Part shown: piece by piece, positions 1-10,828 of the stretch | Position numbering within the stretch: position 1 is the stretch's first letter | Layout: every line of letters starts with the position of its first letter | Assembly: GCA_000934385.1 (NCBI GenBank) | Contig: KN880552.1 | Coordinates: 1 to 64,000 of the forward strand | Length of the DNA: 64,000 bases | Direction: 5' to 3' | Source of the DNA: Cylindrobasidium torrendii FP15055 ss-10 | Taxonomy: Eukaryota > Basidiomycota > Agaricomycetes > Agaricales > Physalacriaceae | Program-made: the position numbers and the translations under genes | The notes under the pieces: model-generated | The model's input: only the letters and a program-made list of their open reading frames with translations | Database searches by the model: none | Told to the model about the DNA's origin: nothing

Positions 1-1870
1 AAAGCATAAGGGGATCGAAGGTCGTCAAGATTATAACGTTGGAAGAATCCAGAAGGGAATGCCCCAATAGCCTGCCTGACTAGGGATTTGGCTGATTCGC
101 TATCTGTGACTGTGGTCACCCAGACGAGAGCGTTGCATGCCTGGCTCGCCAATGGATGTAAGTCCTCATTGTATTCTGCAATCGCGGCAGCTCGTTCCGC
201 AAGCTTCACACTCGGGCGAACGGCGGTATCTTCGTCTTCGTCTTCTTTTTGATTGTAGAAGAACGGAAAGGTCCGCCGAAGTATGGTTGACAGGATGTCG
301 GAGAACGTCGTCCTGTATGGCGACTGGACGTCTATCACTGCGACCACGATGGACAAGAGGTATAGCGCACACGCAGTGCCAGAAATGATGCCGACAATGA
401 TGGAAATGCCCCGTTGGAGTGGCACCAAGAATATGACCAGTCCGAGTAGAAACAGCCCGAGGGCCAGATGGAGGATGGTAGGGAGCAGTCCAATGATGGT
501 GCGGACGGCCCACTTCTCCAAGCCGTCGTAGCGGAACTGGCGAATCAGTGCACGGTCGCGAGCCGAGCCAGAGATGAATGAAGTGTACTGTCGGAGCCAC
601 TGCTTGGAAAGCACTGCGAAGAGCGCAGACGAAAGGCTGAGCGCAAGGCTCGTGAACCACAAGGCGTTGACCCAGACGTCCGAGCGTGAAACTGGCGGCG
701 CAATGTCTGCGGGTGCAATGCCGTCCAGTGATGCGCCTGTAGCCATGGCATGCTGGACCGCCGCTATCTGGATGAGGAGCGCAACAGTAATTGCTGAGTT
801 ATCCGGCGCAAGCGACTGCGAGGTCTGCGCAACGAACGTTGTGAGGACCGCCGAAAAAAGACCAGCCTGTCATTATAGTCAGCTCTAGATTACCACAACA
901 AATGCGAACGACCACGCACGAAAACGAGCAGGATATCCAGACTGTCTGCTGCTTCGCCCACCATATCCGCATCGAATATAGCGGCCTCGTCATTGTACAT
1001 CCACCATACGCGTGCGTTGTCGGACAGCTCCTTGTGCCGTAGATCAGGCGGGTACTTCTTCTCATAGTCGGACACTACACATGAAATAGTCAGCTCGAGT
1101 ATGGCATATGATACGGACGACGCACTGCTATAGGCACTGTTGGAATACAAACCGATCACGATCCCTTAGTCATCACAAAGGGATCGATGACTTCGTACGC
1201 GGATCTTAATCTCGTCCTATTGGACATTTACTGTACAGCCTCCACTTCGTCTTACTAACGCTTCCCATAAATGGACTGTAGCTTACTCATATTATTCCCA
1301 TTCCTCTTCACCTACAGTCTAGTAGATTCCTTTCTCATTGGTATATAAACCCTACGAAATACTGCAATAAAAATAACCATTAACCACAATCATTTCGACT
1401 CTATCAAGTCCTCAATTCAACAGGCACAGGGCATATTCTGCGCCTCATTCGACTCTTTCTCTTTCTGTGTTCCCGACATCATCCATTTCTTGAGCCCAAA
1501 GAGCGTTTTCTTGATCTGTTGAGACGGCTGGGGCTGGGGGAGGTCCGTCCCGCTACTATTGGCGTGTGCATGGCTGTCGTTGCTGCCTATAAAGTCGAGG
1601 TATAAGATAATGGTCGTTGGTACTGTCATACGACGAACCTCTATCTTCCTCGCTGGATAATTGTTCCACAGCTGTCCCGAGGTTGCGTACGAGACCTTCC
1701 AGGAGATTCATAGAAATTTCGTCTACAAAGCACAAGTCAATGCCAATATTTTGCGTGTGCAATATTGACATACCAATCGAATTAAACGGGCACTGCGAGT
1801 ACGAGCTGGTACAGAACGACGTTCGCTCCTCGCACTTATGCGTCGACGATGCGGCATCATTACCGTCCAT
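1..1870 (-). pseudogene. D1: DUF6535 membrane protein, split by a solo LTR, C-terminus outside window
   Basis: Role unknown; the family is agaricomycete multi-pass membrane proteins. My exon model is e1 1774-1870, e2 1639-1722, e3 1126-1586 (holding the LTR at 1138-1422), e4 920-1074, e5 1-866 and onward. Phases agree at each join, and e4 is 155 nt, exactly as in the three other copies here. e4 encodes the family signature SDYEKKYPPD...WWMYNDEAA. e5 encodes VWVNALWFTSLALSLSSALF followed by QWLRQYTSF, RQFRYDG and RTIIGLLP with three or four hydrophobic segments. e5 stays open to the window edge and includes a short acidic run (KEDEDEDT) the others lack. Removing the LTR and one GGCAC duplicate gives MPCAYS, matching IPGAYS in D2. 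The insert brings TGA in frame straight after the junction, so the gene is probably dead unless the LTR is spliced out. Start chosen at ATG 1870 because e1 then ends in a clean GTATGT donor. Confidence 0.85.
1138..1422. mobile_element. Solo LTR (285 bp) in exon 3 of D1
   Basis: The element starts TGTTGGAAT and ends ATTCAACA, the TG...CA termini of LTR retrotransposons with a short terminal inverted repeat (TGTTG/CAACA). It is flanked by a perfect 5-bp target duplication GGCAC (1133-1137 and 1423-1427). The interior is AT-rich with a TATATAAA stretch near 1352. No gag-pol lies beside it, so it is a recombined solo LTR. Superfamily cannot be decided from the LTR alone. I saw no second copy in the window. 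Confidence 0.85.
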
Positions 1871-2532
1871 TGTGTGGTGTATAAGAGAAGGGTCGTCGTT
1901 GAGAGTTAAGGGAAGTTGTCTGGAGTTCACCTTCACTACATATACGTCCGTCGTCTGTGACGAGTGAAAGGATGGAGTATAGATGCTCAATGGTTGTACT
2001 TCAATTGTGTTTCAAGAGATGGAAAGAACGTGTAAGAGACGGGCTTTTCGTGAATCTGCAATACCAATGACAAAGGATGAGATGGACCACGGCGGTCGTG
2101 CGTTCCAACCATATGTTTTTACACTTTCATGTACTCGAACTCTCAGCGAGGTGTCAACGGAGTCATTCTCGGACGCGTTCGATGGAGTCAAACAGATACA
2201 ATATTGCACCACCCGCTGCGTGACCACCACAGACGCAGGTCTTGCAAAGAGCAGTGCACGACAGTACGCTGAGAGCGCAATGAGGTCTATGCGCCCCAGT
2301 CAGACACGCGGTCCCAGTTCACAGATGGCACAGCAGACTGAGCAAAGAATGAGGTGGGCCACTTCCCCGTCGCAGCGTCGCACAGTGTGCGTCTGGGCAG
2401 GCATTTTTGAATAAACTGCGTTTCGTGAACGCATAAATCGAGTCTTCATTGTCGGACTATCCTGAGCATAAGAGCGCGCGCAATATCCCTCTCAGATCAC
2501 ATGAAAGAGAATGTTGCACGACAACTTTATCT
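1871..2532. other. No gene recognised upstream of D1
   Basis: This holds the presumed D1 promoter side. Several frames are open (for example a 143-codon plus-strand frame at 1983-2414), but codon content is not gene-like and no family is recognised. Confidence 0.4.
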
Positions 2533-3262
2533 TCATGTTTTCTCGGGTTGTACTTCATAGAATTTGAGGATGCCTGTCTCGTCCCCGGAAGGGTGAAGAA
2601 GTGCAGTCACAGCCCTCCACCGCCCTCGGTAACCACATACATCAACGAGTGCTGCCACCAGGCCACAAATATGAACATCGCTCGCGATGACAAGTGAATA
2701 TGACCGTCGTCCAGCAAACAAGCGCGGCACCATGAAGGTCGCTATGTTCGAATGTGATATCGCGGCCGGAGCAGGGGGTGCTTGTAAAGGTCTCTATGCC
2801 ATAGCAACAGTCGAATTGAGGGCACGGCGCGCAGAGCATGAAATTGGCCATTCTGTAGCATATTAGCACAGGCAAGCACGCGGCCAGGAAAGCGCACCAA
2901 AAGGGCGGGATCCTCAGTGCGCTTAGAGGTTGAGGGATGGTCGGCGTAGGCGACATGGCTCGCGTCGTGGGTCCAGTGTTACATCTAGCATAGTCAGGAG
3001 CCATGAGTCGTACGCAATTGGTGTAAAGCACACCTCAATGATGTTAGTCAAACAAGACAAACAGACGCGATGCGCACCCTCATGCAGTCTTGATGACTTC
3101 CGAGTTCGCCCCGCCCCTCCACACCGTGTATCCGTAGTTCCAGTCGTCAAGACTCCGACTACCTTGGCGCAGGCTCGCCATATACAACTTCGCCTGGTAC
3201 AAGTTAGCACACAGAGTACAAAGCGCAAAGGTAGGACGCACCAGTGAGACCAATGAGATCAA
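2533..3262 (-). pseudogene. Possible relic of a multi-pass membrane protein
   Basis: Three minus-strand frames follow each other with hydrophobic helices separated by frame changes: LVRPTFALCTLCANLYQAK (about 3240), LTNIIEVCFTPIAYDSWLLT (about 3030) and FWCAFLAACLPVLICYRM (about 2890), then LHGAALVCWTTVIFTC (about 2720). They could be exons of a 7TM-like fungal protein (the DUF6533/6534 group is one thought), but splice sites that join them cleanly were not found and no start is evident. Decayed gene or untranslated sequence remain possible. Confidence 0.25.
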
Positions 3263-4369
3263 TGCGAAGGAGCAATGTTGTATGAAGAGGGAGATTGGCC
3301 CACGTCCTAGAGTCCCACGAACCTCGGCGCCGTTCTACAACCCGACAAATCCGATGGCCACCGAGGCGATTGGATTTCTTCTGCCTCACAGATGCGGGAA
3401 TGGCAGGCATTCCGATTTTGCGCCAGAGAACGGAAAGCGTGTTGTGAGGGTACGGGGAATGCGCATGTGGCTAGGGCTCGCAGCGTGAACGAATCGTCTT
3501 CAATAGCTAGGTTGAGGTAGGATTCGGCATGATAATCGAGAGCAAGAGAAGGTCCGGTGTTGGGTTCCAGTCTTGCAGACGTCCGAGCCTAAGGAGGAAT
3601 GGCGGGAAATGGATATGGGGTGAGACGCATATATGCAAGGATTATGTTCGCCTTGGTGTCATCTTGAAGGATATCGCAGACGCGTTCCATAGCAGAAAGG
3701 CAGTATTTCATAAGTCTGCCTAGCATGGGAAAGCAGGTTAGTTAGACTGAAAAGCCCGGAAGGTTCTCATCGCGCACCTTTCCTTGTCGCGACTTTCCCG
3801 GTGAGTCCTGCCTGTCCTAGCCCCTTCGTAGACGCAAACGTCCCCGCCGGCCCGAATTTTCAGTCCGTGTAGATGACGAAGTGCGTAACTCGAGGGAGTG
3901 CCTCAAGGCCGCAAGTTGCTGCTGCCAATAGTCTTGCATGACTGGCTTGCCCTTGGCTTTTGAGTCGGAGGATGGCGAGTTCACGAGATCCCCTCATCCT
4001 TTGTAGATTCGCTACTTGCGGTGTGGTATGGAGTCAAAATATCGCGTTCTTGCCAGTGGCATCGTTTCCAGTAGACAACAGTGTGCGTCGGTTTTGAATC
4101 CTGGAGGTAAGTTGCAAGTCGCGCGCCAGACGCCGATCAAATGATGGCCGATATTGGTTGCGCTCCAAATTCAGCTTCAGGCTTCAGCCTCTTCTCTCTG
4201 CGCCATCATCTAACCATCACCCAGCGGTGGGGTCTTTGTCGCTGCCCGCGCCCACCAAAGGGAAAATTTGGACGCCAAAGGGTCTGAGTAATACTCAGAC
4301 CGGAAAGTGGCCTACTTGAGGCAGAGGAACGCCTTCGTGAGGGAAGGGCCATGCATCAATATTTTGTCT
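3263..4369. other. No gene recognised
   Basis: Short open frames only (longest about 68 codons). No RNA gene, repeat or clear regulatory motif seen. Confidence 0.4.
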
Positions 4370-5225
4370 GTGGTGCGTCGCCTGTTCAACTGATTCGAGA
4401 CTGCGCTTGACATGCTGCTAGGTATTGGCTACTTTAGACACGAATCTCCTCGCGCTACCTAGAGTGTATGCAATATCAGAACCTATTGAAACACAAACTT
4501 TCGTCCGTGTCATCTTCGCTCTCTAACATGCCTGCCTCCCCTCAACATCCGTGGCTCTCTCATGAACTTGATGCTCTCGCTCAAGCCGTAGCCCGGTCCA
4601 AATACATGCATTCCACGAGCTACGCCCGCGACATCTATACCCAGATATTGAAAGAACGGCGCATGACACAGCTTTATCCTACCATGGGCTTCATTCTGCA
4701 CGCATTTGCTTCGACCTTCCCAACTCGCAGATTTGGATCGTCCCTAGGCCGCAGAGACGGTCCGCGCACACAACACACATCCCAACCGCGTCGTCCGTGC
4801 CGACTCCAATGTCCACCACCGACTCCGACGGCCAGTCTGACTCGGGCGCCGTTATAGGACTCATGTCCTTCGACCTTCTTACCTATTCCGGAATGACCAA
4901 CGACTACGGATCCGAGACCTCGAAGTGACTTCGCCCATCAATCGCTAGCGCCCCTTTGAAGGACGGATTTGGACTCCCATCTGTCGGGCGCGTTCTCAAG
5001 TGGAAACATGCGAACAACCAATCGACAACGTTCACCGTGAAGACGACATCCTGGATGCGGACGACTGGCCTTGGACGGCAAACCTCAATACATGCAGTGA
5101 TATGAATGGCCTATGAACAACACTCGCACGAATCGCTCGAGTACGAGGAAAGACCAACAATTTCGACCCCCTTAATCCGTATGCGACCGCCTCGCAGTGC
5201 CAACAGCCATCATGCCCTCATGAGC
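4370..5225. repeat. Tandem duplication, unit 1, R segment
   Basis: This stretch is repeated at 8155-9100. Both copies share, in order: the block CGCCTGTTCAACTGATTCG (4380, 8160), GCTAGGTATTGGCT, CACGAATCTCCT, the reading frame R, and the later block with GACGACAT followed by CTGGATGCGGACGAC. Divergence is perhaps 15 percent by eye with small indels. The segment lies just downstream of kinase k1 (both read on the minus strand for the kinase), as R2 does for k2, so the whole R+kinase unit was duplicated in tandem. Confidence 0.8.
4572..4928 (+). pseudogene. R1: conserved open frame of unknown function
   Basis: Among the open frames here, the one ending at TGA 4926-4928 is the frame kept in the second copy. 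Shared residues include DIERTAH, ICFDL, IW.VPRP, RRSAH, then a Ser/Thr/Pro-rich stretch PTPMSTTD and a final LMSFDLLTY. There is no start codon in this frame near its beginning, so it would need an upstream exon, or it is a remnant. The overlapping 129-codon ATG frame at 4468-4857 is less conserved in copy 2. No family recognised. Confidence 0.4.
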
Positions 5226-5325
5226 TGATACTACTTCGTTGAAATGATCAAAAATGGAAAATAGGAAATGAACATAAGCGGTTAAATGACTGGTGCGCAC
5301 GCAGCGCTTTCGCCTTCACCAAGCC

Positions 5326-7308
5326 TTATGTCTGCGCTACATCGTATCCCTCGACACTCCCTTCACCCATCGACTGGTCACCACAGCAAAGCCTCTTTCG
5401 GATGATTTTTCGGATCCCTCTACACCAAGTTCCAAATCCTCCGTATGCGTGCTTCGACCTCGTTCTATCTCTCGCGTCTCCAGCAATGCCCCACTGCTTG
5501 TGCTTGTGCTCGGCAGCATCCCATGCATCGGCCCACGTATGCGCGCGAAGCGGTGGCCATTCAGGTGGGTAGAAGGCTGGTTCCCAGATGGCATCTTCGT
5601 CGGGGAACGGAGAGTGAAGAGCTTCTCCTTGCATGTCATGGTCAGACCCAGGGAGATCGATAAATAGAGGCTCTACGGAGCTGTGGATAGTACTTGGGAC
5701 GTCGCTGTCCGAGGCCTTGTACCATCCAAGGTTCTTGAAAATGGGCTGCATGTATGTTAAAAGGTCGACAGGATCCTGGGAAACAGATGAATGGATTGAA
5801 GGCTGTTGCGCGGAAGACAGCACGAGATATAGGTATTCTCGAAGTCGAATATGTGACGGCCAATTGTCGAGGTGACATGGAGACAGAAGGTTGACCCATT
5901 TCTGTCTCTCAACGAGGGCACTCCACACGGCTGGGGAGGCAAAATCATGGCCATCGATAGAGACTTGAGACACCTGCGATTCGTCGTATTCAAGTAGACG
6001 ACGGCAGAAATGGGTGAAATTCATCGTTCGCTGGTCTAAGCATAGAAAACGATACAATGTGTCGATGCTTGGTCGTTCAGCAGGGTTTGCGCACCAGCAA
6101 CGACAAGCGAGATCCCAAAGTGCATCTGCAAGACCAGTTGGTTTTGTTCTCCATGGCTTAGCGTGTCCGGCATACACAGCGCGGATGATTTGGGCGGAAT
6201 TCTTGAGCCAGAAAAAGGGATCTTGAGCCGTGTAGATCTATGCACAGTATAAATCCAGTGTCTATCTCGGATGCACGAGCACAGACCTCGACAATCATGC
6301 ACCCGAAGGAGTATACATCGCGGGCTGGAGTGTCATAACTCTCTCGTCCGGGGACTTCAGTGACTGAATCAGTCGGAGAAGACAGCACCTCTGGGGCCAT
6401 GAAGCGAATGCTGCCTGGAACGTCGCCTCCGTGTGAAGTAAAAGCAGACTCTACGGGAAACGACAGTTCGAATTCCGAGATGCAGCAAGTCGTGTCCTGC
6501 TTGACGAGTACGTTTGCCTGTTAGTCGAACGTCAGCGACAGTAGCGTAAGATTTGGACGCGTACGCTTCTTATGTCTGCATGCACGATTGGAGGATTGTG
6601 GTTATGAAGGTATTGCAGACCGCGGGCAACATCTCTGAGCTACGGCAATGAGAAAAGTATCAACGCCTTCAAAACGATGTTCCTCACCGCGTTCAAGGGG
6701 AACATGTCATCATCTCTGAACGGCACCTTATCCTGGATATAGTGACGGAGGTCCCCGTTCGGCACCCAAGGAAATACCAGGCAAATGGGCGATAAGTCGC
6801 GCCCAAGTTGGAGCCCTTCATTCACGCCGTAGCATTGCAAGATATTGGGGTGGTGTAGCTGTCGCCATAACAGAGCCGTTTGAACCCATTCCTATGCGTG
6901 GTAATGAACACATACCATTCCCCGCTTTGGCTATGTACGCACCTTCTTCGTCTCTTTCCGCCTGACAATGGTGTGCTTGGGTACCTTTACAGCGACCGCC
7001 TTTCCATTGTAAACGCCTTTGTATATATACTGGAAAACATTAGACGTGTCCAGATATCCGGTGCGTAACGGTTAACGCACGGAAAGTCCACTTTCCTGGT
7101 GTACCTGCAAGTCGTCGACTCGTACTCCAGGACAGCGCATTGACCTGGGATACACCGCCTCTGTGCCTGCATAGTTTATCATAGCGAGCAAACATTCACG
7201 ACGCCCGACAGCATCTCCAGGTGGCCAGGTGTCCAGCGACTAGGAAAGGTTGGATCATCATAATTAGAGGTACTATGGGATAGAAACTACCTTTTGATAA
7301 TTGTCCAT
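5326..7308 (-). CDS. k1: TKL-like protein kinase fused to a DUF6535-type C-terminal module
   Basis: Seven exons: 7291-7308, 7081-7239, 6943-7029, 6688-6891, 6565-6639, 6287-6517, 5326-6237; 561 aa. Start MDNYQ is shared by k1, k2 and k3, and exon lengths 18, 159, 87, 75 and 231 match k2. Kinase domain about residues 60-290: VAVK lysine; PNILQCYGVNEG; FPWVPNGDLRHYI; catalytic loop IVHADIR with ANVL; then SEFEL where DFG is expected; FMAPEVL; DVYSFGCMIVE; and CWCANPAERPS. The loop has HAD in place of HRD (also in k2, k3), and the DFG Asp is Glu, so catalysis is doubtful. Residues about 310-561 are an extension: WSALVERQKWVNLLSPCHL and YMQPIFKNLGWY match the end of DUF6535 proteins in this window, followed by a Trp/Pro-rich part and GIRKIIRKRLCCGD, resembling the end of D3. 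Lies in a tandem duplication with k2. Confidence 0.8.
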
Positions 7309-8154
7309 ACGGTCCTGTGCGCTTACATGTTGGTCTGCGTGGTCTCGAATCTCGGTCTGCTGGTCAAGCATCCTCTCGTGGCCATACTGTTTGTTGAATG
7401 TTCCGAGAGGTGGAGCAGTTTTGTCGGTTTGAGGCGAAGCAAGGTCTTTGGGGTTTTGACGAGCTATTCAAATTGGCTACAACCCCGCCTGCTTTTAAGA
7501 ACCATAACGCACGCAACCCGTTCTGGTCAGAGTCTCCATAAGAGACACTGGATGTCTGTTTTTGCGCTGCGTTGTCCGCATCATCGAGAAGTCCGGTCGG
7601 TGTGGGGTTGGCTCTCCATGCCATGGTGGCAACAACAAGGAGGAAAGTATATCCGCTCAGATCGCTCGTATTGCGCTACATTGGCTAGGCTTGTTTAGAG
7701 TGGACGAAGGAAGACGCAAGTAAGCGCCGAGCAGGATCTCGGATCCCGGCCCCGATATCCGCACATTTGGCAGCCTCTCGGTGTTGTTTCCGCACTTATG
7801 CTCACGCAGTAGCGCGCTTGCTACTCTGGTATCGACAATTGCACTTTCCTCCGACACAAGGCCGGATAGGGTGAATCGTGTGTAAAGGAGGCTCTATGGG
7901 AGTGATTAGACTAACTTTGATGAGCTGTTCGAGGGTGCGTCGCATGTATACTCCTTTTCTCTTGGTGCTCACCGGAATGGCGCAGGTTCACCATAACAGT
8001 TTTACCCTCATCATGTCGTGATTCCTTCAAATGCAAACATCGGTCAAGAACAGAAACCTGCATTGCTCGTACCCATATTCTCAACATTGGACGGCCTAAT
8101 CATATCTTCTTCTACCCATGCCAGTCCTCTTCCGTCCTTCATCCGTCTTGTCCT
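7309..8154. other. Upstream flank of k1
   Basis: No independent gene. Part of the flank (about 7310-7620, minus strand) resembles the flank of k2 (10829-11100) and, closest to the start codon, the sequence before k3, so the ancestral duplication included promoter-side DNA. Short frames such as 7364-7624 are not conserved as protein. Confidence 0.45.
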
Positions 8155-9100
8155 GTGTCGCCTGTTCAACTGATTCGCGGCCGCGCTTAATATGCCGCTA
8201 GGTATTGGCTGCTTTCAACACGAATCTCCTTGCGCTACCTAGAGTGTCTGCAATATCAGAACGAACTGTCGCCGGCGTCATCTTTGCTCTCTAACACGCC
8301 CGCCTCCGCCCTCAACGTCCGCGGTTCCCTCACGAACTTGATGTCCTCGCTCTAGCCTTAGCCCGGGCTCAACATCCGTCTCTGCAAGACAATACCCATG
8401 TATTCCGCGTGCTACACCCTTGACTTTTATGCACAGATATTGAAAGAACAGCGCACGTCAAAGCTTCATCCTACCATGAGCCCCATCCTGCACCCATTTG
8501 CTTCGACCTTTTTAACTCGCGGATATGGATGGTCCCCAGGCCGAAGAGACGATCCGCGCACGCAACGAGCATCCCAACCACTTCGCCCATGCCGACTCCA
8601 ATGTCCACCACCGACCCCGACGGACCGTCTGACTCGAGCGCCGTTATAAGACTCATGTCCTTCGACCTTCTTACCTACCCCGTCCAGAATGAGCAGCGAC
8701 TACGAATTCAAGACTCTTGGCCGAAGTGACTTTCGCCAATCAGTCGCCAGCGCCTCTCTGAAGGGCGGATTGGGACTCGCATCTGTCGGGCGCGTTCTCA
8801 AGTGGATACATGCGTGCAATTAATCGACAACGTTGACCAGCGTGAAGACGACATTCTGGATGCGGACGACCGGCCTCGGACAACGAACCTCTATATGCTG
8901 CCTATCATCGACAACACATCCATGAGTGCTTCGGCGGGGTATGATACTTACATGCCCATGGACCATGGACCTTTCGGCGGTGTAAGTCCCATCGCCCATG
9001 CCGACATGGCGGCCGAAGTTCAACAACATCGGCGACGGGGAATCATGGTCGTCCGAATTGCGATGGGAAATTCGGTATGTGAAGCTCCTTTCCCATTACT
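8155..9100. repeat. Tandem duplication, unit 2, R segment
   Basis: Second copy of 4370-5225 (see the shared blocks given there), placed downstream of k2. The downstream part contains QLIDNVDQREDDILDADD in a plus frame at about 8810, matching QPIDNVHREDDILDADD in copy 1. Confidence 0.8.
8424..8729 (+). pseudogene. R2: second copy of the conserved unknown frame
   Basis: Open from a TGA at 8421 to TGA at 8727-8729. Aligns with R1 through DIERTAH, ICFDL, WMVPRPKRRSAH, PTPMSTTDPDG and LMSFDLLTY, then diverges at the last 20 codons. The stop upstream in the same frame and a degenerate 5' part suggest decay. Function unknown. Confidence 0.4.
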
Positions 9101-9533
9101 TCCCAGACTTTCTCAACGAAGCGATTCTAGCATAAGGTCAAGGGAGGCGCGCAAGTAGCGCGAATACGTACGAGACGCTGGGGGGAGTTGGTTACTGGAC
9201 GGCAGGAACGAATGTGAGGTTCGAACTCGAGCATTGGACAAGGGGTTGCGTCTCGCGGTGTCGCTATTACTGGGTGGGTGTCCAAATGGGAGCGCGTATA
9301 ACGACACGCCTACTCGTTCATTTGAGTGCCTGAGCACTGGCGCTTCCCCACGGATTGTTCGGAGGTCAGCCCATAGGCAGCACGGTTATATGCTATCCAC
9401 AGGTGCGCGGAGGATGGATGAAAAGGACGTTGACACAAGGACACTTTGATTGCATTTCCACGTAGCTCAGCGCTCTAATTTTGCAGTAAAACACATTACC
9501 CATTGTCAATCGTGAGTCTACATTCGCTATATA
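9101..9533. other. No gene recognised
   Basis: Intergenic sequence between the R2 segment and the k2 stop codon. Nothing conserved seen. Confidence 0.4.
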
Positions 9534-10828
9534 CTACTCTGTAATCGAGCATAAGGAGTTGTACACCGATTCAATGCGTGGTCGTGCTTTGGGGTCCGCG
9601 CGCCAGCAGGAACGGGCTATTTTCCAGAGAGCCTCCGTGATGCCAGTTGGCTTTGTTCTCCAGGGTTCAGATAGCTGAGCACATACCGCCCGAGTGACTT
9701 GGGCGGAAGTCCTGAGCCAGAAAAAGGGGTCCTGCGCGGTATAAACCTATCCGTAATGTGAAGTTAGTACGTTGCTCATCAAATGCGTACACAAACGGAC
9801 TTCGACAATCATACATCCAAATGCGTATGTGTCGCGGGCTGGAGTGTCGTAGATTTCACGCCCAAGATCCTCGAAATTTTCGTCATGCGGCGGGGAAAGT
9901 ACCTCTGGCGCCATGAAGCGAATAGTTCCCGGAACATCGCCTCCATGTGAAGTCAGAGTGAATTCCGTACAGAATGACAGTTCAAATCCCGAGATACAGC
10001 AAGTCATGTCCTGTTTTACGAGCACGCTGGCCTATCAGTCAGCTATCAGTGGGAACGGTCAACATAGGCTGCTGAGACACGCACGCCTCTGATATCCGCA
10101 TGCACGATTGGAGGGTTGTGCTCATGAAGGTATTGGAGACCGCGCGCAACATCCTTAAGCTATTGGAGTCAGCAAACCATCGATACTCCCAACGATGCCA
10201 CTCACCGAGTTCAAAGGAAACGTGTCCTTGTCTCTGAACGGAACCTTATCCTCTATGAAATGTCGAAGATCTCCATTTGGGATCCAAGGGAATACCATGC
10301 TAATACATGAATAGCGATCAATCTGAAGCTCGTTGTTGACACCGTAACACTGCAAGATGTTGGGGTGGGCTAGTTGGCGCCATAACAACGCCGTCTGAAT
10401 CCACTGCTACGCTCGAATGATAAACTTTAGCACGATTTGCCGCATAAGATCAGACTAAGCACCTTCCATGTTTCCCGTCTTTTGCCAATGACTTGCTTAG
10501 ATACCTTGACAGCGACCGCCTTGCCATCGTAAAAATCTCTGTACACATACTAGGAAGCATCAGAAAGGCAGAACTCGGGATGAGATACGGAGATGACACA
10601 CGGCAAATGCGCCTTCCCCGCGCAGCTGCCAGTCGTAGACCTGCACTCCGGAGCAGTACAACGACCGGGGAATTACTGCATTCTCTTCTGCAATGCGCAT
10701 CATCTTTTGAAGACATTCGCGCCGCCCGTCAGCGTCCCAAAGGAGCCTAGTATCCATGGACTAGGAAAGTTTCAGTCTCGCTGGCGCAGTGCGGGGTAGA
10801 GGTTGGTTACTATTTGATAATTATCCAT
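9534..10828 (-). CDS. k2: TKL-like kinase paralog, predicted pseudokinase
   Basis: Seven exons: 10811-10828, 10602-10760, 10463-10549, 10206-10406, 10085-10159, 9801-10031, 9534-9746; total 984 nt, 327 aa, all phases consistent. Signatures: GRRECLQKMMRIAEE, YDGKAVAVKVSK (ATP-binding Lys), HPNILQCYGVNNELQ, FPWIPNGDLRHFIEDKVPF, VHADIRGA, FMAPEVL, DTYAFGCMIVE, CWRADPKARP near the end. Two catalytic positions are lost: the catalytic-loop Asn reads Ser (GASVL against ANVL in k1 and k3), and the DFG motif reads GFE. With HAD in place of HRD this is unlikely to phosphorylate. The reading frame is nevertheless intact, so it may persist as a binding protein. It ends directly after the kinase domain and lacks the k1 extension. 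Confidence 0.8.

Noticed and set aside
166..660. 164-codon minus-strand frame at the left end
   Set aside because: Shadow of D1 exon 5; the true frame carries the DUF6535 signatures and runs off the window.
4201..4330. Search for CRISPR-like arrays or bacterial operon signals
   Set aside because: The sequence is eukaryotic with spliceosomal introns; no array of spaced identical repeats exists in the window.
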